Assembly: GCA_023387235.1 (NCBI GenBank)
Contig: JAEWIJ010000016.1
Location: 1-12,697 of the forward strand
From: Pseudomonadota bacterium
GTDB taxonomy: Bacteria; Pseudomonadota; Alphaproteobacteria; Rhizobiales; Hyphomicrobiaceae
Direction of reading: 5' to 3'
Length of the DNA: 12,697 nucleotides
Shown: positions 6,395 through 12,697 of the stretch, in pieces
Numbering within the stretch: position 1 is the first letter of the stretch
How the letters are laid out: each line of letters starts with the position of its first letter
Translations under genes and position numbers: made by a program
Notes under the pieces: generated by a model
The model's input: the letters and a program-made list of their open reading frames with translations, nothing else
Told to the model about the DNA's origin: nothing
The model's database searches: none

Positions 6395-8377
6395 TTGCAG
6401 AGCGAGCTCGACTATCGTCCGGATCTGGACGGATTGCGCGCCGTTGCGATCCTCCCGGTCATTCTTTTTCATCTCGGCTTTCCCTATACGCCTGGCGGCT
6501 TCGTCGGCGTCGACGTCTTCTTCGTGCTGTCCGGCTACCTGATCACGCGACAGATCGCGATAGAGCTTCGCGAGAGGCGCTTCTCGCTTCTGGATTTCTA
6601 TGACCGGCGCATGCGGAGGCTGTTGCCCGCGCTCTTTGCCATGCTGATCGGATCGACGATCCTCGCACTCTGCGTCCTTCTCCCGCGCGACCTCGATGAC
6701 TTCGGCGAATCCCTCGTCGCCGCCGTACTCTCGATCTCCAACTTCTATTTCTGGACGGTGAGCGGCTACTTCGCGCCGGCAGCGGAAACCATGCCGCTCC
6801 TTCATACGTGGAGCCTCGCGGTCGAGGAACAGTTCTATCTCCTGTTCCCGCCGCTCATGCTGCTCCTCTGGCGTATGGGCCACACGCGCGTGTGGCGCAC
6901 GCTCGCGCTGTTGGCGCTCGTCTCTTTCGTGGCAGGGATCTGGGCAGCGCGCGCCGTGCCCGAGGCCGGGTTCTATCTGCTGCCCATGCGCGCCTGGGAA
7001 TTGCTGCTCGGGAGCCTGCTGGCACTCGCCCCGGGCTTCGCACCCGCATCCCCGCGACAGCGCAGCGCCGCCGCGAGCCTCGGCCTCCTCGGCATTGGTT
7101 CGGCCATCGTCGCGTTCGATGCCGGCACGCCGTTTCCCGGCATGGCCGCCGCACTGCCGTGCCTCGGCGCCGCACTGGTCATCTGGGCCGGGCAGCCCGC
7201 GCCGATCGCGGCCGTCAATGCCGGCGCCGAGCAGCGTCCGCTCGTACTGCGGCTGCTCTCGCTGCCGCCGCTCGTATTCATCGGCCTGATCTCGTACAGC
7301 CTCTATCTCTGGCACTGGCCGCTCATCGTATTGCTGGGCCAGTGGTCCCCGACACACTCGAGCCCGGCCGGTACGGTGCTGATCGTGGCCGCGACATTCG
7401 CCATTGCGAGCGCAAGCTGGCGGTACATCGAGCAACCGTTTCGCCGCGGTACCTCCTTGTGGACGACACGCGGGCTCCGCGTGCGTTCGAGCGGCGTGCT
7501 GGTCGTCCTCCTGGCTCTCGTCGGCGTCACACTGGATATCGGCGGCGGCTTTCCCTGGCTGCAGCCCAAGGCCGTTCTCGCAGTCGTGGATGATACGCAC
7601 GACCGCAGTCCCCTGCGCGAGCGCTGCCATTTCGAGCAATCAGAGCAGGGGCGGCGTGCGTTCGCCGACGCGTGCGCCTTTGGTGACGCCTCCGACCGCA
7701 GGATCGTCGTCTTCGGCGACAGCCATGGTGCCGAGCTGAGCTACGCGCTCTCGCAGGTCGCGCAGGAGCGCCATCTTCACGTGCGGCAGGTCACGGCCTC
7801 GGGCTGTCCGCCGCTTCTCGGTCTGGCTTTGCCGCGGCGTCCTGGATGCGCGGATCACAACAACAAGATGGTAGGCGCGCTCGCCGAGAGCCCGCCGTCG
7901 ACGATCCTCATGATCGCGTCCTATTTCCATCGGCGCGGCAGCGCGCTCGAATGGCCCGAGGAATCCTGGCGCGCGATGGAACGGACAGTCTCGACGCTGC
8001 GCAAATTCGGACACGAAGTCGTTCTCCTCGGTGGATGGCCGCCGCATCCGGGTGGAGACCTGCCCCATGTCCTGGCCAGGGAGATCCGGCGCGGGCACCA
8101 TGCCGAAGACTACGTATTCGACATCGATACCCAGCGCGCCGCGACTATCGACGAAAGCCTGAAAGCCATCGCGCGGCGGCAAGGCGCGACCTACATTCCG
8201 CTGCTGGAGGCCGTGTGCGGCGGTCCGAAGAAATGCCGCGCCTATCCGCACGGTCAGTCGATCTATTTTGACAACGGGCACATTTCCGGATCGACCGCCC
8301 GGCACATCGTGCACAATGTCATCCTGCCGGCGCTCAAGATGGACGCCGTCGACAATGAGGACAGAAAATCTCCGTGA
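6395..8377 (+). CDS. OafA/YrhL-type membrane O-acyltransferase with C-terminal SGNH domain
   Basis: The 660-residue protein is a two-part O-acyltransferase. Residues 1 to about 390 are an integral-membrane acyltransferase-3 domain with about ten hydrophobic segments and the family blocks YRPDLDGLRAVAIL, H26, GFVGVDVFFVLSGYLIT (35-51), FYDRRMRRLLPAL (68-80), H137 in HTWSLAVEEQFYL, YSLYLWHWPL (301-310) and WRYIEQPFRR (342-351). Residues about 405-650 form a periplasmic SGNH domain with the nucleophile block VVFGDSHGAE (Ser443) and the C-terminal Asp/His pair FDNGH (D626, H629). Such proteins pass acetyl groups across the inner membrane onto LPS, exopolysaccharide or peptidoglycan sugars. The start is TTG after GGGGGA; no in-frame ATG exists upstream, and the next Met (residue 73) would delete conserved blocks. 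It may decorate polysaccharide built from the cassette at 1-3425, but this link is only contextual. Confidence 0.92.
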   Translation: MQSELDYRPDLDGLRAVAILPVILFHLGFPYTPGGFVGVDVFFVLSGYLITRQIAIELRERRFSLLDFYDRRMRRLLPALFAMLIGSTILALCVLLPRDLDDFGESLVAAVLSISNFYFWTVSGYFAPAAETMPLLHTWSLAVEEQFYLLFPPLMLLLWRMGHTRVWRTLALLALVSFVAGIWAARAVPEAGFYLLPMRAWELLLGSLLALAPGFAPASPRQRSAAASLGLLGIGSAIVAFDAGTPFPGMAAALPCLGAALVIWAGQPAPIAAVNAGAEQRPLVLRLLSLPPLVFIGLISYSLYLWHWPLIVLLGQWSPTHSSPAGTVLIVAATFAIASASWRYIEQPFRRGTSLWTTRGLRVRSSGVLVVLLALVGVTLDIGGGFPWLQPKAVLAVVDDTHDRSPLRERCHFEQSEQGRRAFADACAFGDASDRRIVVFGDSHGAELSYALSQVAQERHLHVRQVTASGCPPLLGLALPRRPGCADHNNKMVGALAESPPSTILMIASYFHRRGSALEWPEESWRAMERTVSTLRKFGHEVVLLGGWPPHPGGDLPHVLAREIRRGHHAEDYVFDIDTQRAATIDESLKAIARRQGATYIPLLEAVCGGPKKCRAYPHGQSIYFDNGHISGSTARHIVHNVILPALKMDAVDNEDRKSP

Positions 8378-8399
8378 GGGCGCTCGGCCTCGCCGTCAC
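8374..8399. terminator. Possible bidirectional hairpin at a convergent gene junction
   Basis: GTGAGGGCG (8374-8382) can pair with CGCCGTCAC (8391-8399), a 9-base stem with one internal mismatch and an 8-base loop. It spans the stop codons of the acyltransferase gene (plus) and the lipoprotein gene (minus), which are 18 bases apart. There is no T-tract on either side, so intrinsic terminator activity is doubtful. Confidence 0.25.
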
Positions 8400-9043
8400 C
8401 GCATCGCGATGGGGAGATTGTTGAGCGAGTCGATGTACCATTTCTCGGCTTCGACGATCGCCGGGTTCTCGCCGTTCGCGTAGATCCAGCTGTCGACCGC
8501 CCAGCGCTGGCCATTGCCCTTCTCGACCAGCACCGCCGTCCAATGCGTCCAGCCGGCGACGCCGCGCAGCAGATTCTCCTTCGAGAACGGCCGCGCGACC
8601 GTGTGGTCCTTCAACAATCCGTTGTGATCGAGCACCTTGAGATAGCTTGTCGTATTCGTGGCCTCGTCGACGCAGTCCTGCTGGGTCGGGTCTCCCGAGG
8701 CCGCGAAATCCATGCCCGGGCGATCCTTGTCGGTACCGATGACCTTGCCGACGCGCGTCTCCATCCAGGCGATGGCGTAGGCGACGCTGCGACGCTCGCC
8801 CTTCGCATCGTTGGTATTGCGCATCTTCTTCATGAGGTCGCGCAGCGCGGCGATGTCCTGCTCGGTGAAGCGGAAGCGCGTCTGCTGCTTGCATCCATAG
8901 GCATGGCAGACGTAGACAATGTTCCCGTCGGGCGCCTGGGTCTTGAATTCGGTGTAGTGGCCGAGCACGGGCCCCGTACGTTCGTAGGTGCAGCCCGCCA
9001 GCAGCGCGCTAATGGCCAGTCCAATCAAGATCTTGACGCGCAT
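8396..9043 (-). CDS. Lipoprotein of unknown function with a putative transglutaminase-like Cys-His-Asp triad
   Basis: The 215-residue product begins with a short lipoprotein signal, KILIGLAISALLAGC, with the lipobox LLAG before Cys18, so the mature protein should be lipid-anchored in the envelope. I recognise a conserved alphaproteobacterial family without a named function. Its conserved blocks are a CHAYGC pair (C46, C51), QQDCVDEATNTTSYL (C124), WTHWTAVL (H167) and RWAVDSW (D184). The order and spacing of Cys124, His167 and Asp184 resemble the catalytic triad of bacterial transglutaminase-like cysteine proteinases (LapG/BTLCP type: DCED, H before AVL or VLTV, then D after W). That activity is an inference from motif shape. 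The ATG at 9043 is chosen because the signal peptide starts there; longer in-frame extensions to 9397 overlap trmFO antisense and look non-coding. No clear Shine-Dalgarno is seen; a G-quadruplex motif lies at that place. Confidence 0.75.
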   Translation of the reverse strand: MRVKILIGLAISALLAGCTYERTGPVLGHYTEFKTQAPDGNIVYVCHAYGCKQQTRFRFTEQDIAALRDLMKKMRNTNDAKGERRSVAYAIAWMETRVGKVIGTDKDRPGMDFAASGDPTQQDCVDEATNTTSYLKVLDHNGLLKDHTVARPFSKENLLRGVAGWTHWTAVLVEKGNGQRWAVDSWIYANGENPAIVEAEKWYIDSLNNLPIAMR

Positions 9044-9056
9044 GCCGCGAAACGAG

Positions 9057-9080
9057 CCCCCGACCCCGAACCCGCCCCCC
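9057..9080 (-). other. Strict G-quadruplex motif in the lipoprotein gene leader
   Basis: Read on the minus strand, four G-runs of 6, 3, 4 and 5 bases are separated by loops of 1, 3 and 2 bases (C, TTC, TC). This meets the usual rule of four G3+ runs with loops of 1-7. It ends 13 bases before the lipoprotein ATG, so it would be in the mRNA leader where a ribosome-binding site is expected; the plus strand is the matching C-rich form, inside the upstream region of trmFO. Motif seen directly; folding and function are inferred. Confidence 0.6.
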
Positions 9081-9149
9081 AGAAGCGATGATTCGCTGCC
9101 AAATGCCAATGTCCTTGCGCGGACCAGTTTGTCCACCCAAAACAAAAGC

Positions 9150-10541
9150 ATGACGAAAGAAAGACCTTTGCATGTGATCGGCGGGGGACTCGCCGGTTCG
9201 GAGGCCGCCTGGCAGATCGCCTCGGCGGGCCTCCCTGTCGTGATCCACGAGATGCGCCCGGTCCGCATGACCGAGGCCCACCAGACCCACGGCCTCGCCG
9301 AGCTGGTCTGCTCGAACTCCTTTCGTTCCGATGACTGGGCCAATAACGCCGTCGGCCTCCTGCACGAGGAAATGCGCCGCGCCGGCTCCCTCATCATGGC
9401 CGCGGGCGATGCTCACAAGCTCCCGGCCGGCGGCGCGCTCGCCGTCGACCGGGACGGCTTCTCGGACGAGGTCACGGCGCGCCTCGATGCCCATCCGCTC
9501 GTCACGATCACCCGCGAGGAAGTGGCCGGCCTTCCGCCGGCGGATTGGGAGAGCGTGATTATCGCGACCGGCCCGCTCACGTCGCCGGCGCTGAGTAGCG
9601 CGATTGCCGGCCTGACCGGGGAAGGCGAGCTCGCCTTCTTCGATGCCATTGCACCGATCGTGCACGCGCACAGCATCGACGAGAGCATTGCCTGGCGCCA
9701 ATCGCGCTACGGCAAGACCGGCCCCGCCGGCACCGGCGCCGACTACATCAACTGCCCGCTCGACAAAGCGCAGTACGGAACCTTCATCGACGCGCTGCTG
9801 GCCGGCGAAAAGACTTCCTTCAAGGATTGGGAATCAAACACGCCCTATTTCGACGGCTGCCTGCCCATCGAGGTGATGGCGGAACGCGGCCGCGAGACAT
9901 TGCGCTTCGGCCCCATGAAGCCTGTCGGCCTCGACGACCCGCGCACCGGGCGCTGGCCGTATGCCGTCGCGCAACTCCGTCAGGACAATGCGCTCGGGAC
10001 GCTCTGGAACATGGTCGGCTTCCAGACCAAGCTGCGCCATGCCGAGCAGACGCGCATCTTCCGCATGATCCCGGGCCTGCAGAATGCCGAGTTCGCGCGC
10101 CTCGGCGGGCTCCATCGCAATACGTTCCTCAACAGCCCGCGCCTGCTCGACGGCAATCTCCGCCTCAGGTCCATGCCGCGCTTGCGTTTCGCCGGACAGA
10201 TCACCGGCGTCGAGGGCTACGTCGAGAGCGCCGCCATCGGCCTCCTCGCGGGACGCTTCGCCGCCGCCGAGCGTCTCGGCACCGCGCTCAGCGCACCGCC
10301 GCCGACCACCGCGCTCGGCGCCCTCATCGCCCACATCACCGGCGGACACGTCGAGGCATCCGGCGAAGGTCCGAGGTCGTTCCAGCCCATGAACGTCAAC
10401 TTCGGCCTCTTCCCGCCCATCGACGAGCCGCGCACCGACGCCGACGGCAAGCGCATCAAGGGCAAGGAGAAGGGCGCCGCCCGCAAGCGCCTCATGGCCG
10501 AGCGCGCGCTCGTGGATATCGGTGGGTGGTTGCGGACGTGA
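9150..10541 (+). CDS. trmFO: Methylenetetrahydrofolate-tRNA (uracil-54-C5)-methyltransferase, FADH2-oxidising
   Basis: TrmFO makes ribothymidine (T54) in the T-loop of tRNAs, using 5,10-methylenetetrahydrofolate as carbon donor and FAD as reductant, instead of the SAM-dependent TrmA. The 463-residue product is of normal length. It shows the FAD-binding motif HVIGGGLAGSEAA (8-20), the hallmark block HGLAELVCSNSFRSDD with Cys54, GADYINCPLDKAQY (196-209), the second conserved Cys237 in YFDGCLPIEVMAERG, RFGPMKPVGL, FQTKLRHAEQTRIFRMIPGL, and the C-terminal FAD/substrate block FAGQITGVEGYVESAAIGLLAG and PMNVNFGLFPP. The ATG at 9150 is chosen because homology starts at HVIGGGLAG; no good Shine-Dalgarno precedes it. 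A longer reading from 8988 is Pro/Arg-rich and overlaps the divergent lipoprotein gene. A mosaic of hairpins follows the stop. Confidence 0.97.
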   Translation: MTKERPLHVIGGGLAGSEAAWQIASAGLPVVIHEMRPVRMTEAHQTHGLAELVCSNSFRSDDWANNAVGLLHEEMRRAGSLIMAAGDAHKLPAGGALAVDRDGFSDEVTARLDAHPLVTITREEVAGLPPADWESVIIATGPLTSPALSSAIAGLTGEGELAFFDAIAPIVHAHSIDESIAWRQSRYGKTGPAGTGADYINCPLDKAQYGTFIDALLAGEKTSFKDWESNTPYFDGCLPIEVMAERGRETLRFGPMKPVGLDDPRTGRWPYAVAQLRQDNALGTLWNMVGFQTKLRHAEQTRIFRMIPGLQNAEFARLGGLHRNTFLNSPRLLDGNLRLRSMPRLRFAGQITGVEGYVESAAIGLLAGRFAAAERLGTALSAPPPTTALGALIAHITGGHVEASGEGPRSFQPMNVNFGLFPPIDEPRTDADGKRIKGKEKGAARKRLMAERALVDIGGWLRT

Positions 10542-10572
10542 GATCGCAACTTCAACGCGCGCACTGCGCAGT

Positions 10573-10712
10573 CCCTTCTCCCCGCCCTCGCGGGGAGAGG
10601 GCCACGCCAGAGGCGTGCTTTCAGCACGACTTGAGGGGCGGCGGCAAACGCCGACGTCGCATATGAAGCCGCCCCTCATCCCGACCTTCTCCCCGTAAGC
10701 ACGGGGAGAAGG
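10573..10712. repeat. Mosaic of palindromic intergenic repeats (RIME-like)
   Basis: The 207-base gap between trmFO and pncC holds successive hairpins. An 11-base stem with one wobble (10574-10584 with 10591-10601) has the core TCTCCCCG/CGGGGAGA. CACGCC (10603-10608) pairs with GGCGTG (10612-10617). An alternative CGTGC (10614-10618) pairs with GCACG (10624-10628). A perfect 11-base pair TGAGGGGCGGC (10632-10642) and GCCGCCCCTCA (10668-10678) lies further on. Last is a perfect 12-base stem CCTTCTCCCCGT (10685-10696) with 10701-10712 around a 4-base loop. The composition fits the RIME-like elements of Rhizobiales, from memory. No T-tracts follow, but the stems could terminate or stabilise trmFO mRNA. 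Confidence 0.8.
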
Positions 10713-10748
10713 GGAAGATGGCGCGCCAAAAATCGAAAGGAAACGCTC

Positions 10749-11237
10749 ATGCAAACCCTGCTCCCCATTGCCGCCGAGATCGCGGAGATCCTGAAGGCGC
10801 GCAAGGAAACGATCGCGATCGCGGAGTCCTCGACCGGCGGCCTCATCAGCGCGGCACTGCTCTCCGTGCCGGGCGCATCCGCCTACTACCTCGGCGGTGC
10901 CGTCGTCTACACGCGGCAGGCACGGTCGGCGCTCACCACGATTACCGACGACGACATGCGCAAAGTGCGCTCGGCGAGCGAGCCCTATGCGGCGCTTCTG
11001 GCGAAGCAGGCGCGCGAAAATCTCGGCGCGACATGGGCGCTCTCGGAGACGGGCGCCACCGGCCCGACGGGCAATCGCTACGGCGATGCCGCCGGCCATT
11101 CCTGCATGGCTGTGTCGGGTCCCCTGGAGACCGTCATCACGCTGGAGACGGGCTCGGCCGACCGCGAGGCCAACATGCGCGCCTTCGCGGCGCGCGCGCT
11201 GACGCTCCTCAAGGGCACGCTCGCGAAGGCCGGCTGA
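10749..11237 (+). CDS. pncC: Nicotinamide-nucleotide amidohydrolase, CinA C-terminal family
   Basis: PncC deamidates nicotinamide mononucleotide to nicotinic acid mononucleotide and so recycles NMN, such as that released by DNA ligase, in pyridine nucleotide salvage. The 162-residue protein is a stand-alone CinA C-terminal domain of normal length. It has AIAESSTGGL (23-32), where the Ser cluster holds the expected nucleophile, YYLGGAVVYT (46-55), a degenerate VRSASEPYA in place of the usual GAVSE, and SETGATGPTGNRYGDAAGHSCMAV (99-122). The last block differs from the enterobacterial GIAGPGG-type loop and matches the form I know from alphaproteobacterial and fungal members. The Lys usually found in the VxYxNxxK motif appears as Arg59. 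An AAAGGA ribosome-binding site precedes the ATG by about 9 bases. The gene follows the palindromic repeats and converges on the MFS gene with one base between stops. Confidence 0.88.
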   Translation: MQTLLPIAAEIAEILKARKETIAIAESSTGGLISAALLSVPGASAYYLGGAVVYTRQARSALTTITDDDMRKVRSASEPYAALLAKQARENLGATWALSETGATGPTGNRYGDAAGHSCMAVSGPLETVITLETGSADREANMRAFAARALTLLKGTLAKAG

Positions 11238-11238
11238 G

Positions 11239-12447
11239 CTACTCCGCCGCCTGCGTCTGCGGACGAACGAGCACGGTCTCGCGCCCGGGTGCGGGATCGA
11301 GCGGCACCAGCAGCGACAGCATGAGCGACGTAAACGCGATGCCGGCGCCGAGCCAGAAGATGATCGAATAGTCGATCGTTCCGAGCAGGCCGAAGCTCAC
11401 CGGAATGGCGACCGCGGCAATGTGGTTGATCGTGAAGGCGACGGATGCCGTCGCCGCCATATCGGCCGGATCGCCGATCTTCTGAAAGTACGTCTTCTGC
11501 GCGAGGATGAGCGTGAAGAAGATGCCGTCGATAATGAAGAGTGCCGCCGCGAGATGCGCGCTGCTCGTCATAGCATAGCCGATGAACACGCAGATGAGCA
11601 CGGTGTTCTCGAGCATGATCGTATTGCGCTCGCCCCACTTCTGCACGAGGCGGCCGAGGCGCGGTGCGAAGAAGGTATTCATTGAGGATGTGACCAGCAT
11701 CAGCAGCGCCATGTCGGCAACCGAGTAGCCGAACTTCTTCACGAGCAGAAAGCCGCCGAAAGCCATGAAGAGCTGGCGCCGCGCACCGCTCATGAAGGTC
11801 AGTGCGTAATAGAGGCCATAGCGCTTGCGGAACACCAGGCCCGCGCGCTGGCGCACCGGCCCCTCGAAGCGCTTGAACGTGAGCATCGCGACGACGGTCA
11901 GCAAAGCACAAGAGAGGCCGAGGATTGCATAGAGCGCCGTGAAATTGTGCCAGCCGAACCACCAGACGATCGCGATGCTGCCATAGGCGATGAACTGCGC
12001 CGCAGCACCTGCGCTGATGATACGCCCGATGAGCGAGGGCGCCTGCGCTTTCGGCAGCAACTGGAGTTGCAGCGACGTATTCGTCGTCTCGAAGTAGTGG
12101 AAGCCGACCGACATGATGAAGGTCGAGATCAGCACGCCCATGAGCGTCGGATTGCTGCCCGTGAGCGCGACGCCGAGACCGAGCAGCACCAGCGCGATGT
12201 AGCCGAGCACCTGCTCCCGCATGATCATGAGCCAGAAGGCCACCGTGAACGCGAGAAAGCCCGGGATCTCGCGCACGGTCTGCGTGAGCCCCGCCTCGAA
12301 CCATCCGAAGCCCACGGCTTGAATAGTGTAGTTGTGCAGCAGCGCATTCCAGCAGGCAAAGCCGAGCCAGTTGATGAAGTGCAGCGTCATCAGGAACTGG
12401 ACGGCCGAATGCACGGCGCGCGGGTCGGCGGAGCGGTGGTCGTTCAT
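11239..12447 (-). CDS. Major facilitator superfamily (MFS) transporter
   Basis: The 402-residue protein is almost entirely hydrophobic, with about twelve predicted membrane segments and a charged central loop around residues 195-215 (FKRFEGPVRQRAGLVFRKRY) between two six-helix halves. Conserved-looking features are VREIPGFLAF near the second helix, the short basic loop RLGRLVQKWGERN in the second half, which resembles the MFS A-like motif, and ALFIIDGIFFTLILAQKTYFQKI in a late helix. MFS carriers move small solutes or drugs across the inner membrane by proton or solute coupling; the substrate cannot be told here, and efflux or uptake is open. The ATG at 12447 has a GGGGG ribosome-binding site 6 bases upstream and starts just before the first helix. 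The stop TAG is one base from the pncC stop on the other strand. It appears to be a single-gene unit. Confidence 0.88.
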   Translation of the reverse strand: MNDHRSADPRAVHSAVQFLMTLHFINWLGFACWNALLHNYTIQAVGFGWFEAGLTQTVREIPGFLAFTVAFWLMIMREQVLGYIALVLLGLGVALTGSNPTLMGVLISTFIMSVGFHYFETTNTSLQLQLLPKAQAPSLIGRIISAGAAAQFIAYGSIAIVWWFGWHNFTALYAILGLSCALLTVVAMLTFKRFEGPVRQRAGLVFRKRYGLYYALTFMSGARRQLFMAFGGFLLVKKFGYSVADMALLMLVTSSMNTFFAPRLGRLVQKWGERNTIMLENTVLICVFIGYAMTSSAHLAAALFIIDGIFFTLILAQKTYFQKIGDPADMAATASVAFTINHIAAVAIPVSFGLLGTIDYSIIFWLGAGIAFTSLMLSLLVPLDPAPGRETVLVRPQTQAAE

Positions 12448-12550
12448 GGGATGCCCCCGGAATGTGCCGGCGGACGCTGCACCTCGTCACCGCTCGGGTC
12501 AACTCGATATTTCGCAGGGGTGATGCTCAACGGCGCCGCGAACTCGACCT

Positions 12551-12575
12551 GTCCCTTCTCCCCGTCCTATACGGG
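12551..12575. repeat. Broken copy of the palindromic intergenic repeat
   Basis: The 14 bases GTCCCTTCTCCCCG are identical at 12551-12564 and at 10571-10584, where they form the left arm of a full hairpin. Here only the inner part of the right arm remains: CCCGT (12561-12565) pairs with ACGGG (12571-12575), then the expected GAGAAGGG is replaced by AACCGTTGC. The copy appears cut at about 12575, where the insertion sequence is proposed to begin. Confidence 0.55.
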
Positions 12576-12697
12576 AACCGTTGCATAATTCGGCGGTGAT
12601 TCGTGGATGATGCGGGGTTGGGGATGGCAACGAAGCGGACTGGTCAGCTGAGCTTTGCCGAAGCGTTGATGGCGGATGGGCTTGGTCGCACGGGCCG
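12576..12697 (+). mobile_element. Left end of a probable IS5-family insertion sequence, cut by window edge
   Basis: The proposed element begins within or next to the broken palindrome. The left boundary is approximate and could fall a few bases either side, for example at GGGAACCG (12573-12580). The sequence after it, including GTTGCATAA, is less GC-rich than its surroundings, as expected for an IS terminus, and leads to a transposase start at 12624. The right end, second terminal repeat and target duplication are outside the window, so boundary and family are inferred. Confidence 0.45.
12624..12697 (+). CDS. IS5-family transposase, N-terminal fragment
   Basis: Only 24 complete codons are visible. 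The N-terminus MATKRTGQLSFAEALM, followed by DGLGRTG, resembles what I remember of IS5-group transposases, which often begin with a basic stretch, then GQ-SFA-A and LGR before a region binding the terminal repeats. The catalytic DDE domain is beyond the edge and cannot be checked. GGGG directly precedes the ATG; an in-frame GTG at 12603 is an alternative start that would add seven residues. The fragment is too short to tell whether the gene is intact. Confidence 0.55.
   Translation, partial: MATKRTGQLSFAEALMADGLGRTG

Noticed and set aside
6299..7639. Minus-strand open frame of 446 codons
   Set aside because: Antisense to the acyltransferase gene; the product is Arg/Glu/Gln-rich low-complexity sequence typical of GC-rich shadow frames.
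9044..9397. N-terminal extension of the lipoprotein to 9397
   Set aside because: It would overlap trmFO antisense and bury the lipoprotein signal peptide in the middle of the protein.
10571..10712. Possible CRISPR array
   Set aside because: The repeated elements are self-complementary, unequal and irregularly spaced, with no spacer structure; they are palindromic intergenic repeats.
9834..11099. Minus-strand open frame of 421 codons
   Set aside because: It spans the ends of trmFO and pncC antisense and the palindromic repeats between them, so it cannot be one real gene.
11078..12502. Minus-strand open frame of 474 codons in the other frame from the MFS gene
   Set aside because: Arg/His-rich and without membrane segments; the frame at 11239-12447 gives a clean MFS protein.

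Overview
The window is GC-rich, gene-dense chromosomal DNA, most likely from an alphaproteobacterium of the Hyphomicrobiales (Rhizobiales) type. The reasons are the strong GC bias at third codon positions, a folate/FAD-type TrmFO, the alphaproteobacterial form of the CinA/PncC protein, and palindromic intergenic repeats that resemble the RIME-like elements of that order. Genus cannot be fixed from the sequence. No rRNA, tRNA, CRISPR array or phage gene was seen, and no gene-free stretch exceeds 300 bases.

Region 1 (1-3425, minus strand, read right to left) is a nucleotide-sugar cassette: glucose-1-phosphate cytidylyltransferase (rfbF), an SDR-type sugar epimerase/dehydratase, an RmlC/RfbC-type cupin epimerase, and a second SDR enzyme that runs off the left edge. 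Together they should make and remodel a CDP-activated sugar for LPS O-antigen or exopolysaccharide. A recognisable CDP-glucose 4,6-dehydratase is not in view.

Region 2 (3426-6278) holds a lipoate-protein ligase with a fused C-terminal accessory (LplB-like) domain on the minus strand and, divergently, a secreted metal-dependent amidohydrolase. The spacer carries a perfect inverted repeat of the form ATTC-N8-GAAT. It overlaps the -35 box of a good candidate promoter for the ligase gene. This is the operator form I remember for the persulfide-sensing ArsR-family repressors (SqrR/BigR/sHdrR group), and it is the most interesting regulatory signal here.

Region 3 (6395-10541) has an OafA-like membrane O-acyltransferase with a C-terminal SGNH domain (TTG start), a convergent small lipoprotein with a putative Cys-His-Asp triad, and trmFO, which is divergent from the lipoprotein. 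The lipoprotein leader holds a strict G-quadruplex motif just upstream of its start codon.

Region 4 (10542-12697) begins with a mosaic of hairpin repeats between trmFO and pncC (NMN amidohydrolase, CinA C-terminal family). An MFS transporter gene converges on pncC with one base between their stop codons. At the right edge a damaged copy of the palindromic repeat is followed by the first codons of what looks like an IS5-family transposase, suggesting an insertion sequence landed in the repeat.
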